A stretch of 64,000 bases of DNA, from the NCBI GenBank assembly GCA_000014925.1, contig CP000474.1, positions 4,216,001 through 4,280,000 on the forward strand, read 5' to 3'. Origin of the DNA: Paenarthrobacter aurescens TC1. Lineage in GTDB: Bacteria > Actinomycetota > Actinomycetes > Actinomycetales > Micrococcaceae. Positions 7,822-16,643 of this stretch are shown here, in pieces (position 1 is the first letter of the stretch; the number at the start of each line of letters is the position of its first letter). Position numbers and translations under genes: made by a program. The notes under the pieces were generated by a model, which was not told where the DNA came from, did not search any database, and saw only the letters and a program-made list of their open reading frames with translations.

Positions 7822-10800
7822 CTACGCCCTCTTACGTCGGCGGCCGGCAATCACTGCCACGCCTCCAGCTATCAAGAGCGCTACTGCGCCCCAGAGTGCG
7901 ACGACAAGACCGGTTGCGCCCGTTTCAGGCAGCTTTTCCGTCGCGGCGGGAGGATCCGTCGCGGCGGGAGGATCCGTCGCGGCGGGAGGATCCGTCGCGG
8001 TAGGAGGATCCGTCGCGGCGGGAGGATCAGCGGCTACGGGCTGAACATTCACCTCACTTGAATCACTTCCTGAGGGAGCTTTCCCACCAGGTGCCGTGGC
8101 GGTGACCACCACAACGTTGAGGTAGGACGTGGTGACGTTGGCCTGGGCGATGACACGGCTGGCCGTCTCACCCGGCGCGAGGGTGGCTACCGGCTCAATG
8201 TCTCCCAAGGCAGGGTCATCGAAGCGGACATCCGTAAGCACCGTATTGCCTGTGTTGGCCACGCTGATCTTCCAGAAGACGGTGTCACCGGAACTGATGG
8301 TCTCAGTCTCGCCCCACGGCCCGTCCTGGCTGGTGGAGACGAGCTTTTCCACCGTCAAACCAGGCACTGCGCCGAAGTAGAACGAATCATCCGAAGCACT
8401 CAGGTCAGGACCACCATTGGGATCAGCCGCCGAAGCCCGCACAGTGTTCTTGTACTGACCCTCAACAGCCTTACCCTGAGCCGACAACTCAACAGAATCC
8501 CCCGGAGCCAACGAAGGAACCGTCTCCGAGAACACCTCCTTGCCGGCACTGTCCTTATCAACAACCAGAACATCCTTCAACGCAACGTTCCCGGTGTTGG
8601 TCACCGTGTACGCCCACTTCACATCACTGCCAGGAACCAACTGCGGACCCGGAGCAGCCTCAACATCCTCACCATTAGTCGTCTTCACAACAGACAACCC
8701 GGTAACAACACCGAAGTAGAACGAATCATCCGAAGCACTCAGATCAGGACCACCATTGGGATCAGCCGCCGAAGCCCGCACAGTGTTCTTGTACTGACCC
8801 TCAACAGCCTTACCCTGAGCCGACAACTCAACAGAATCCCCCGGAGCCAACGAAGGAACCGTCTCCGAGAACACCTCCTTGCCGGCACTGTCCTTATCAA
8901 CAACCAGAACATCCTTCAACGCAACGTTCCCGGTGTTGGTCACCGTGTACGCCCACTTCACATCACTGCCAGGAACCAACTGCGGACCCGGAGCAGCCTC
9001 AACATCCTCACCATTAGTCGTCTTCACAACAGACAACCCGGTAACAACACCGAAGTAGAACGAATCATCCGAAGCACTCAGGTCAGGACCACCATTGGGA
9101 TCAGCCGCCGAAGCCCGCACAGTGTTCTTGTACTGACCCTCAACAGCCTTACCCTGAGCCGACAACTCAACAGAATCCCCCGGAGCCAACGAAGGAACCG
9201 TCTCCGAGAACACCTCCTTGCCGGCACTGTCCTTATCAACAACCAGAACATCCTTCAACGCAACGTTCCCGGTGTTGGTCACCGTGTACGCCCACTTCAC
9301 ATCACTGCCAGGAACCAACTGCGGACCCGGAGCAGCCTCAACATCCTCACCATTAGTCACCTTCACAACAGACAACCCGGCTTCGCCGGTACGGTACCAA
9401 GACTCAGCGGTAACCGGTGCGGGCTGCTGGGCCAGCGGGGTTCCTTCTGCGTCGGTGGCCGTGGCCGTTGCGGTAGCTGTGTTGTGGTACTGACCTGTCA
9501 CGGCGGTGCCATGAGCGGTGAAGACCCGGGTCTCGCCGGGAGCCAGCGCGCCTGTATCACTCGAGGTGGGAACCAACGTGCCCGCGTTGCCATCTCCTGC
9601 CAAGAATTCATCGGAAACTGCCACATTTGAGAGCGGCGTCTTGCCCGTGTTGGTTACCTCGTAGGTCCATGTCACGTCCGAACCGTTGGTGACGATTGCA
9701 CCGGGAGCTGACGAGTAGGCTTTTCCGTTGGTCTTCTTCACGATTCCCAAGCCAGGAGCACCAGTAACATTCACAGCAGCCTGGTTAGTAGCGAACTGTA
9801 CTGGTTCCCCGTTGTAGGTTCCCGCTGCCACGAGGACGTTGGTGGCCTTCTGTCCGAAGCTGGGATCGCCCGTCACCTTGGTAGGAACCACCAAGGTGAA
9901 GTCATCGCCGGAAGCCAAGGCGTCAACGAACATCCGGAACGCAGTGGCGTTGACCGGATCAGTGGACCAGCTACCCGAGGTGGCATCTGTGGCGTCGGTG
10001 GAGTATTCGATCTTCGCTCCAACTGGTGCGCCCGTTACTGCACCTGCAAGCACGACGTCGAAGTCGTCGCCTGTTGCTACTGCCGGCAAACGGTCAAAGA
10101 AGGTGGTACCGGTAACCGGGTTTGGCAGGACGTTGCTGACGTAAACCTGCCAGTATGCGTTCCTGTCAACGGTGGTTGCCAAGGACCAGGGACCAGTTGC
10201 CGAGGAACTGGACAACTTATCGAGCAGCAAACCACCGGCGATGTTAAGCGACACACGGCCAGTAGCCTTGGCGACACTCGACCGTGCAGCATCGAAGTTG
10301 TAGATGTCTTCGCCGAAGAAGGCACCGTAGCCCGTCATCGCCACCGTCTGCTCGGCCTTGCCGCCATCAGCAACTCCGACGAAACGCGGGTCTGATGTGT
10401 AGGCATAGGACTCGACTTGGACGGAGGAGGAGCCGGGGTGGTAAGCCTTGGCAAGGATCGTCACCGGAATGTCGTACTGCCATCCTGTGTTTTCAACCCG
10501 GCGGTCTGAAGATTCCTTGGGGTCCCGCATCGGGCTGATCTGATCGTAGGTCAAGGTAACCACCTGCAGTTCACAACCGTCTGCGTCCGTGACCCGAGAG
10601 GTGGAATCCACCGTCACCCCGTTGCCGATAGTCGGGATGGGCTCCACTCCCACAGCAAGGTCCGTAACCGGCGTGATGGTCTTGGTGGGGTCGTACTGAA
10701 CGCCGCAGGGAAGCACCACAGACATCGCGGCATCCTTGTAGGTTTCCGAGGGGTTTTGGTTCACGATGCCGGCCCTGATGGTGCCTGCATCACCCACGCT

Positions 10801-12495
10801 CAGGACCGAAGGAGCAGAGACGTTGGTGGTCAGGTACACAGAATCCAGAGGGGTAAAGGTATCGGACGCCTCTCCTGTCAGGTCGCCTGCCTTGAGCGTG
10901 GCGGTGTTGTTCACTGGTCCTGGCGCAATACCCGCAGGGCTGTTCGCCGCGAGCACACCAGCGGTGATATCGCGGAAGACCGGCACACTTCCTACAGTGA
11001 CCCGAACCTCCGAGCTCACCCGCACTGTTTCGCCGCCGGGTGCAACGGAGATTCGCCACCCTGTCAGAATGGAGCCGACGGGCAGATCGAGCGTGTTGTT
11101 ACCGTTGAAAGATTCCCAGCCGCTTGAACCGGTGTTCTGCACGGTCAACGACAATGCTGTGTTGGTTGTTGGATTTGCAGGAATGAAGGTCTGCCACGCA
11201 TCTGAGAAATCAGTCTGGTACTCAAAGGTGTAAGGGAGATTCTCCGTGGACAGCACCGGGCTGAAGGCCACGTTGATTCCAGTGACATCGTTGTGGTGAT
11301 ACCACCCCTCAGAACTGCTACCGGCTGCGCCGCTATCGGTGACAACGAGGTCGTCGGCCTCCGGGCTGTTCCGCGGTCCAAGGTAGGAGGCATTGACGTA
11401 TGTGCTTCTGGCTATCATGCCAGCCGAGGTCTGTCCTCCTGACGATTTTTCAATAGCCGCTGTTACGCCACCGCTGGGGCTGAAAGCAGGGCCCTGCGCA
11501 GAGGCGGGGGTGCCGGCTCGAACCACACCGTTGGCGTCCGTGGTCTCCAACGTCACCGTGTTGACGGGAGGCTGCTGACCGTCCTCCCAGCCGGCAACAT
11601 GGTCCGGGTACCGTACGGTAAGCCAGATGCCGGTTCCGCTCCGGTCCAGGCAGTATCCGGTATGGTCATAGCGTTCGTCATTGGTCCAGGTGGCTGCGGG
11701 CCATGCACTCGTGTCCCATTGACCAACGCCCGTTGAGGCAGAGGCGAATTCTGCGCCCGCGGGGAAGACGTCCGAGAGTTTCTGCGCAAAGGCGGAGAAA
11801 CTCATGTAGCTTTCCTCCGAGCACACGTTGAACCTGTACGTCACCTCGCGATGCGTGGAGCCAGTAATAGTGGTGGCAATCTTTTGCGCCCGGTAATCAT
11901 GCGGACCCGTGACTAGTGAGGTGACCGGCCCGGATGCTACTTGGCCGCTGGGGCCGCCGGTACCGGTCATCTCCGTGGTCAGCGGAAAGCCCTCGTATTT
12001 GTGCTCGTTGTCCACCTGCGACACCGTGTACACAACGCTGACCAGGTCCTCGGTGGTTTCGTCGAGGGTCATGCTCAATACCCGGGTAGCGGGATCGTAG
12101 CTATGGTTCAGCACTGGCGAAGAGGCACCAAGGGGGAGACCCGCGAAGGTGGTACCTTCCGGAAGTGTTGTGGTCATGGCTACGCCGGTTGCCGGATTGG
12201 ACGAATCAACGCCGCTGAAATCAACGGTGGCGGTGTAGTTGTAGTTCTGGCTCAGCGGGACCGTTTCGGGGGCGGAGAGCGTGATGGTGAAATCACCGGC
12301 GGCTGCCATGGCCGGGGAGACGCCCAGCATGAGTGAACCCGCAGTGACTCCTATGGCAAGCATTGCTGCCGGCAAACGCAGGGCAGAATTCCTTGCCGCA
12401 AGGGTTTTTTTCCGGGCCTTGCGCAGGGGCCCCGCGCTCACGTCGGGACTCCTTTCCCGACGGCCGGAACGGCCCCATGACGGTAATGCAAACAT
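7822..12495 (-). CDS. LPETG-anchored surface protein with DUF11-like repeats
   Basis: A 1557-residue exported wall protein. A long basic N-terminus and hydrophobic stretch end in SPAMA-AAG (about residue 65), a signal peptide. The body is a chain of beta-sandwich repeats of the DUF11/TIGR01451 type (WTYEVTNTGKTPLSNVAV, WAYTVTNTGNVALKDVLV). Three 113-residue units at about 1036-1375 are almost identical. A (PAATDP)n-type stalk follows, then LPETG at 1522-1526, a TM helix and a basic tail, the standard sortase signal. The ATG at 12495 has GAAGGAG. Probably an adhesin or surface-layer component. No sortase gene lies in the window. Confidence 0.92.
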   Translation of the reverse strand: MFALPSWGRSGRRERSPDVSAGPLRKARKKTLAARNSALRLPAAMLAIGVTAGSLMLGVSPAMAAAGDFTITLSAPETVPLSQNYNYTATVDFSGVDSSNPATGVAMTTTLPEGTTFAGLPLGASSPVLNHSYDPATRVLSMTLDETTEDLVSVVYTVSQVDNEHKYEGFPLTTEMTGTGGPSGQVASGPVTSLVTGPHDYRAQKIATTITGSTHREVTYRFNVCSEESYMSFSAFAQKLSDVFPAGAEFASASTGVGQWDTSAWPAATWTNDERYDHTGYCLDRSGTGIWLTVRYPDHVAGWEDGQQPPVNTVTLETTDANGVVRAGTPASAQGPAFSPSGGVTAAIEKSSGGQTSAGMIARSTYVNASYLGPRNSPEADDLVVTDSGAAGSSSEGWYHHNDVTGINVAFSPVLSTENLPYTFEYQTDFSDAWQTFIPANPTTNTALSLTVQNTGSSGWESFNGNNTLDLPVGSILTGWRISVAPGGETVRVSSEVRVTVGSVPVFRDITAGVLAANSPAGIAPGPVNNTATLKAGDLTGEASDTFTPLDSVYLTTNVSAPSVLSVGDAGTIRAGIVNQNPSETYKDAAMSVVLPCGVQYDPTKTITPVTDLAVGVEPIPTIGNGVTVDSTSRVTDADGCELQVVTLTYDQISPMRDPKESSDRRVENTGWQYDIPVTILAKAYHPGSSSVQVESYAYTSDPRFVGVADGGKAEQTVAMTGYGAFFGEDIYNFDAARSSVAKATGRVSLNIAGGLLLDKLSSSSATGPWSLATTVDRNAYWQVYVSNVLPNPVTGTTFFDRLPAVATGDDFDVVLAGAVTGAPVGAKIEYSTDATDATSGSWSTDPVNATAFRMFVDALASGDDFTLVVPTKVTGDPSFGQKATNVLVAAGTYNGEPVQFATNQAAVNVTGAPGLGIVKKTNGKAYSSAPGAIVTNGSDVTWTYEVTNTGKTPLSNVAVSDEFLAGDGNAGTLVPTSSDTGALAPGETRVFTAHGTAVTGQYHNTATATATATDAEGTPLAQQPAPVTAESWYRTGEAGLSVVKVTNGEDVEAAPGPQLVPGSDVKWAYTVTNTGNVALKDVLVVDKDSAGKEVFSETVPSLAPGDSVELSAQGKAVEGQYKNTVRASAADPNGGPDLSASDDSFYFGVVTGLSVVKTTNGEDVEAAPGPQLVPGSDVKWAYTVTNTGNVALKDVLVVDKDSAGKEVFSETVPSLAPGDSVELSAQGKAVEGQYKNTVRASAADPNGGPDLSASDDSFYFGVVTGLSVVKTTNGEDVEAAPGPQLVPGSDVKWAYTVTNTGNVALKDVLVVDKDSAGKEVFSETVPSLAPGDSVELSAQGKAVEGQYKNTVRASAADPNGGPDLSASDDSFYFGAVPGLTVEKLVSTSQDGPWGETETISSGDTVFWKISVANTGNTVLTDVRFDDPALGDIEPVATLAPGETASRVIAQANVTTSYLNVVVVTATAPGGKAPSGSDSSEVNVQPVAADPPAATDPPTATDPPAATDPPAATDPPAATEKLPETGATGLVVALWGAVALLIAGGVAVIAGRRRKRA
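7937..8026. repeat. Five 18-bp tandem units in the wall-spanning region
   Basis: Units of TCCGTCGCGGCGGGAGGA start at 7937, 7955, 7973, 7991 and 8009, with a small change in the fourth. They are in frame and encode the (PAATDP)-like stalk just before LPETG on the minus strand. Copy number changes would alter stalk length without breaking the frame. Confidence 0.9.
8372..9388. repeat. Three tandem 339-bp near-identical repeats
   Basis: The segment beginning CCGAAGTAGAACGAATCATC recurs at 8372, 8711 and 9050, exactly 339 bp (113 codons) apart. Copies 1 and 2 differ by a single base that I noticed (GGTCAGG/GATCAGG). Copy 3 diverges only at its right end, from about 9356. They encode three consecutive DUF11-like domains of the surface protein. 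Such identity points to recent duplication or gene conversion. Confidence 0.95.
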
Positions 12496-12581
12496 CCACT
12501 GCTCCTTCGCTTAGTCCCGGGTGGCGCCGCCGGCGTGCACAAGACTGGGTGCACAGAACGGGGCGGTTAGGGGTAGAAAGT

Positions 12582-12593
12582 GAGCGTTCGCTC
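12582..12593. promoter_or_regulatory. Palindrome upstream of the surface-protein gene
   Basis: GAGCGTTCGCTC is a perfect 12-bp palindrome about 87 nt upstream of the surface-protein start, in the 196-bp gap before the iron ABC ATPase. It could be an operator. Nothing else in this gap stands out. Confidence 0.35.
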
Positions 12594-12691
12594 TCCTTCT
12601 TCTAAGTAGTGAGCGGGGTTCCGCAAACGTGACGGTCCATGTTCCAATCTGGGAAACTGTGTTGATAACCGTTAGCGGAAGGCCAAAACGG

Positions 12692-13450
12692 TCAGGCGAA
12701 GTAGACGCCGATGCGGTTGCCGTCGATTTCCTCGATGCGGATATCGATGTCGTAGACGTCGTACAGCATCCCGGCGCGCATGATGTCCGAGGGTGCGCCT
12801 TGGTGGATGAGCCTGCCGTTCTTCATGGCCAGGATGGTGTCCGAGTAGCAGGACGCAAAGTTAATGTCGTGGACCACCAGCACAACGGTCTTTCCGAGTT
12901 CGTCAGCCAAACGCCGCAGCAGCCGCATCATTTCCACTGAGTGCTTCATGTCCAGGTTGTTGAGCGGCTCGTCGAGCAACAGGTATTCAGTGTCTTGCGC
13001 CAAGACCATGGCAATATAGGCACGTTGTCGCTGCCCGCCGGAGAGCTCGTCCACGAACTTGTCCGCCATGGATGTGAGGTCCAGCTGCCGGATGGCCTCG
13101 TCCACATGCTCCAAGTCCTCGATCGTCGGGCGGCCGCCGCTGTGCGGGAAGCGCCCAAACGCCACGAGGTCGCGGACCGTGAGCCGCATGGTCAGGTGGT
13201 TTTCCTGCCGAAGGATGGCCATGGTCTTGGCCAATTCTTTGCTGGGTGTCGCGGCCACATCCAGCCCGGCTACGGAAATTCTCCCGGCGTCCATGGGCTG
13301 GAGGCGGCTGACCAACGAAAGCAGTGTGGATTTGCCCGCACCGTTGGGGCCGATGATGGACGTGATGCCGCCACGGGGAATCTCGCAGCTGACATCGTCC
13401 AGTACGGTGGTGCCGCCGTAGCGCTTGGTGACGTTCCGGACGGTAATCAT
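12692..13450 (-). CDS. Ferric-siderophore ABC transporter ATPase
   Basis: A 252-residue FecE/FhuC-type ATPase that energises siderophore-iron import. Walker A GPNGAGKST (about 34-42), Q-loop region MAILRQENHLTMRLTVRDLVAFGRFPHSGGR, signature LSGGQRQRAYIAMVLA (about 138-153), Walker B YLLLDEPLNNLD (about 158-169) and switch His in VVLVVHDIN. The LTVRDLVAFGRFPHS stretch is typical of the iron-chelate group. Last gene of the four-gene iron operon. Confidence 0.93.
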   Translation of the reverse strand: MITVRNVTKRYGGTTVLDDVSCEIPRGGITSIIGPNGAGKSTLLSLVSRLQPMDAGRISVAGLDVAATPSKELAKTMAILRQENHLTMRLTVRDLVAFGRFPHSGGRPTIEDLEHVDEAIRQLDLTSMADKFVDELSGGQRQRAYIAMVLAQDTEYLLLDEPLNNLDMKHSVEMMRLLRRLADELGKTVVLVVHDINFASCYSDTILAMKNGRLIHQGAPSDIMRAGMLYDVYDIDIRIEEIDGNRIGVYFA

Positions 13451-13475
13451 GGGCGGATTCCGCTCATCTTAGCGG

Positions 13476-14510
13476 TCATTTCAGTGAGCCTTTCAGCAAC
13501 AGGTAAAGGAAGAGAATGCCGCCGGTGAACTCAATGATCACGCTCAGAGCCGTGGCGAACCCGAACACACGCTCCAGCAGCAGCTGGCCACCCACCAGTG
13601 CGATCGCACCAATGAGGACCACGATCGGCAGCAACCAGGCGTGCCGGAATCCACGGCAGAGCTGATAGCCGAGGCTGACCACCAGGAGCCCGAAGAACGT
13701 CACAGGACCCACCAGCGCAGTGGAAATCGCCACCAGCAGCGAGCATGCCAGCAACACACGCATCACCACACGCTTGTGGTCGACGCCCACGTTGATGGCT
13801 ACTTCACGGCCCAGCGCCAGGACATCCAGGGTGTGCCTCATGCGCCAGACGCCAAAGCACACCGCAGCCACCAAAAGCGCGGAAACACCCAAGAGCCCCG
13901 GGTCCACATTGTTGAAGCTGGCAAAGAACAGGTCCTGAAGGATGATGAACTCGCTAGGCTCCATCAGCCGCTGCAGGAGCGAAGAGAAACCGCGGAACAA
14001 CGTGCCCAGAACAATTCCCACGAGCAACAGCAGATGCAGCGATCGCGTGGCTCCGGTGAACATCCACCGGTACAGGAACGCGCTGAACCCCACCATCAGC
14101 AGGATCTCCAGCCCGAACTTGAGCGTGGAGGGAGCCGTAGCCAGGGTCGCAGCACCGGCCACGAAAGCCAGCGCGGTCTGCACCAGGATGTACAGGGAAT
14201 CGAAGCCCATGATGGACGGCGTCAGGATCCGGTTGGCCGTAACGGTCTGGAACAGCAGCGTGGACACGCCCACCGCCACGGCCACCAGCAGCATCGCGGA
14301 CACCTTGATGGCCCGGCGCGGCAGGATGTAGGCGATGTTGCCCTTGAGGTCGATGGTCAGAAACACCGCAACAAGCACGACGGCGGCAATCGCCAAAATG
14401 GCGATCACCAGTCCGGGAGGGGTGCTTCGGACAGCGTCCCGCCAGCGAGTGCGCGCGGATACGGGAGCGACGGGTGTCAAGGATGGAGACGGCACGGAGG
14501 TTTCAGGCAT
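13476..14510 (-). CDS. FecCD-family siderophore permease
   Basis: A 344-residue, about 9-TM permease of the FecCD/BtuC family. Conserved points include LTPSIMGFDSLYILVQT after TM2, LGREVAINVGVDHKR before the coupling helix and ALVGPVTFFGLLVVSLGYQLCRGFRHAWLLPIVVLIGAIAL near the end. It overlaps the upstream permease gene by 8 nt; the two probably form the heterodimeric channel for the ATPase and lipoprotein of the same operon. Confidence 0.92.
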   Translation of the reverse strand: MPETSVPSPSLTPVAPVSARTRWRDAVRSTPPGLVIAILAIAAVVLVAVFLTIDLKGNIAYILPRRAIKVSAMLLVAVAVGVSTLLFQTVTANRILTPSIMGFDSLYILVQTALAFVAGAATLATAPSTLKFGLEILLMVGFSAFLYRWMFTGATRSLHLLLLVGIVLGTLFRGFSSLLQRLMEPSEFIILQDLFFASFNNVDPGLLGVSALLVAAVCFGVWRMRHTLDVLALGREVAINVGVDHKRVVMRVLLACSLLVAISTALVGPVTFFGLLVVSLGYQLCRGFRHAWLLPIVVLIGAIALVGGQLLLERVFGFATALSVIIEFTGGILFLYLLLKGSLK

Positions 14511-15510
14511 TGTGTTTCCTCAGGAGCAGGAAGAGGAAGAGGATGGCGCCAAGGACAGACATGACCATGCCCACAGGAACCTCATAGGGGAAACGGATGG
14601 TCCGGCCGATGATGTCGCAGAGCAGCACGAACGCCGCTCCAAAAAGCGCAGTCCATGGAACTGCCCGGCGGAGGTTGTCGCCGAACAGCAACGAGACGAT
14701 ATTGGGGACCACGAGTCCCAGGAAGGGAACAGCGCCAACAGTGGTGACAACGACGGCGGAGATCAGGGACACGATCATCAGGCCGAGCCGCATGGTGCGC
14801 GCGTAGTTCAGGCCGAGGTTGGTGGTGAAGTCCTGTCCCATGCCGGCCACGGTAAAGCGGTCAGCAGCAAAAAGGCCTGCCAATACCAGGACAGCCACGA
14901 TCCACAGAAGTTCATAGCGTCCGCGGAGCACGCCGGAGAAGTCGCCGATCATCCAGTTGCTGAGCGTCTGCAGGAGGTCGAAGCGATAGGCAAAGAACGT
15001 AGTCACTGCCGCAATAACGCCGCCAAGCATGATGCCCACCAAGGGAATGAGCAGGGTGTTGCGGGCCGGGAGTCGGCGCAGGATCGCCAGGAACAACGCC
15101 GTGCCGAGGATCGCGAACACAGACGCCACCAGCATCTTGGTGAGTATTGGAGAGTCCGGAGCCAGCACTGTGACCACCAGAATGCCGAGTGTGGCCGACT
15201 CCACGGTGCCCACTGTGGACGGCTCAACGAACCGGTTCCGGGCCATGAGCTGCATGATCAACCCGGCGACGGCAACGGCCATCCCGGCCAGGACCACAGC
15301 CAGGGTCCGCGGCACCCGGGACACCCAGAAGATTTCCCAAGCGCCGGCGTCGTTCGCCAACAGCGCGGGCAGTGAGACGTCACTGACCCCAACGAAGATG
15401 CTGCCGACGGCGATCACCAACACAACGGCAGCAGCCGCAACCAGGCGGGCGGTCTCGCCAGTCCGGTTGCGGCTTGCTGGTGCCGTGGGGCGCACGGCTG
15501 TGGTTGTCAC
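14503..15510 (-). CDS. FecCD-family siderophore permease
   Basis: A 335-residue permease paralogous to its downstream neighbour. RNRFVEPSTVGTVESATLGILVV, AGMGQDFTTNLGLNYARTMRLGL and AVPFLGLVVPNIVSLLFGDNLRRAVPWTALFGAAFVL are the typical FecCD segments. I place the start at the GTG at 15510, 11 nt past the binding-protein stop; a longer frame to 15594 would overlap that gene and adds a non-conserved N-terminus. Confidence 0.9.
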   Translation of the reverse strand: MTTTAVRPTAPASRNRTGETARLVAAAAVVLVIAVGSIFVGVSDVSLPALLANDAGAWEIFWVSRVPRTLAVVLAGMAVAVAGLIMQLMARNRFVEPSTVGTVESATLGILVVTVLAPDSPILTKMLVASVFAILGTALFLAILRRLPARNTLLIPLVGIMLGGVIAAVTTFFAYRFDLLQTLSNWMIGDFSGVLRGRYELLWIVAVLVLAGLFAADRFTVAGMGQDFTTNLGLNYARTMRLGLMIVSLISAVVVTTVGAVPFLGLVVPNIVSLLFGDNLRRAVPWTALFGAAFVLLCDIIGRTIRFPYEVPVGMVMSVLGAILFLFLLLRKHNA

Positions 15511-15521
15511 TTCAGTTAAGG

Positions 15522-16472
15522 CTAAGCGACCGAGTCGGCCACTGCGGTGACCATGGCCTGGACGTTGTTCAAGCCATAGCCCACGATGTACCAACCTGCG
15601 GGATCCAGGTTAACGATCTTGCTGTTCTTGGCGGCGTTGGTGGACTTCACGAGCTCGTTGTCCAGGATCGGGTTGGCCGTGGAGCCGGCCGTGCCAATCG
15701 CAGTGTCGCGGTTGATGACGTAGAGGATGTCCGGGTTGGTTTCCTTGATGTATTCGAAGGAAACGGCCTCGCCGTGGGAGCCCTCGGACTTGACGTCGGC
15801 CGCCGTCGGAACGCCCAGGACGTCATGGATGATGCCGAAGCGCGAGCCCGCGCCGTACGCTGTGACTTCGCCGCCGGAGGTCAGGACGATCAGGCCCTTG
15901 CCGGCGGTAGCTGCCTTGGCCTTGGTGTCGGCCACGGTCTTGTCTACCTCGGCGAGCTTGGAAGCGACTTCGTCTTCCTTCTTGAAGATCTTGCCGAGCT
16001 TCTCGGTCTGCGCCTTGAAGCTTTCCATCGGCTTGGCCGCATCCACGGAGAGATCGATGGTGGGGGCGATCTTGCTCAGTTCTTCATAGGCGCCGGCGGT
16101 GCGGCCTGAGACGATGATGAGGTCCGGAGCAGCGGAGCTGACGGCTTCGAAATCGGGTTCCTTGAGGGAGCCGACCTTGGTGTACTTGGTCTCGGAGAAC
16201 TTCTTGAGCGCCTCCGGGTAGCTGGCTTCGGGAACACCGGTGGGTTCGACGCCGAGCGCGTTCATGGTGTCCAGAACGCCCAGATCGAACGTGACAACCT
16301 TTTCCGGGTTCACGGGAACGTTGGACGTGGAGCCCTGGGCGTGCTCGATGGTGATGGTGCTGGCTTCCTCGGGCTGCGAAGACGCCGTTGCCCCGCCTCC
16401 ACACGCCGTAACAGTAAGCAAGGCAGCGCCTGCAGCCAGTGCCCCGATGTAGCTCGACAGCCTCTTCTTCAC
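15522..16472 (-). CDS. Siderophore-binding lipoprotein of the iron ABC importer
   Basis: A 316-residue periplasmic-binding-type lipoprotein. The lipobox LTVTAC puts lipidated Cys at residue 24. VVTFDLGVLDTMNALGVEPTGVP, APDLIIVSGRTA and NPDILYVINRDTAIG resemble the catecholate binding proteins of the YclQ/FatB type, which take petrobactin-like chelates; ligand assignment is tentative. GTG start with GGAG upstream. First gene of the operon and preceded by an IdeR/DtxR-like box. Confidence 0.9.
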   Translation of the reverse strand: MKKRLSSYIGALAAGAALLTVTACGGGATASSQPEEASTITIEHAQGSTSNVPVNPEKVVTFDLGVLDTMNALGVEPTGVPEASYPEALKKFSETKYTKVGSLKEPDFEAVSSAAPDLIIVSGRTAGAYEELSKIAPTIDLSVDAAKPMESFKAQTEKLGKIFKKEDEVASKLAEVDKTVADTKAKAATAGKGLIVLTSGGEVTAYGAGSRFGIIHDVLGVPTAADVKSEGSHGEAVSFEYIKETNPDILYVINRDTAIGTAGSTANPILDNELVKSTNAAKNSKIVNLDPAGWYIVGYGLNNVQAMVTAVADSVA

Positions 16473-16535
16473 GCCTGTACTCCACTCACTAATAAGTCAT
16501 AGATGTGTTGCCTAATTGCCTGTTGACTCTATTAG

Positions 16536-16554
16536 TAAGGTGAGGCTAACTTCA
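16536..16554 (-). promoter_or_regulatory. IdeR/DtxR-type iron box
   Basis: On the minus strand the 19-mer TGAAGTTAGCCTCACCTTA matches the DtxR/IdeR consensus TTAGGTTAGCCTAACCTAA at 15 of 19 positions, with the core TTAGCCT intact. It lies about 64-82 nt upstream of the siderophore-binding lipoprotein start, as expected for iron-dependent repression of the importer. The remaining gap to 16644 holds only a hairpin. Confidence 0.75.
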
Positions 16555-16560
16555 AAACCG

Positions 16561-16623
16561 AAAGGCCCTCCAGCGGGCAAAAGTGACGGAACTCACTTGT
16601 TTTTCTCCCGCCGGAGAGCCTTT
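16561..16623. terminator. Compound hairpin downstream of mtlD
   Basis: A 17-nt arm (16561-16577) pairs with 16607-16623 with two mismatches. Inside it sits a smaller hairpin, AAGTGA (16581-16586) with TCACTT (16593-16598), followed on the plus strand by GTTTTTCT. It probably ends mtlD transcription and insulates the iron promoter. Confidence 0.6.
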
Positions 16624-16643
16624 ATGACAATCGGTTGTGGAAA

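Noticed and set aside
7937..9388. Possible CRISPR array
   Set aside because: The repeats are in-frame tandem protein-coding units (18 and 339 bp) without unique spacers and without cas genes.
13641..15375. Long plus-strand frames across the siderophore permeases
   Set aside because: Composition is His/Gln/Arg-rich, typical of antisense frames of membrane-protein genes; no family resemblance.
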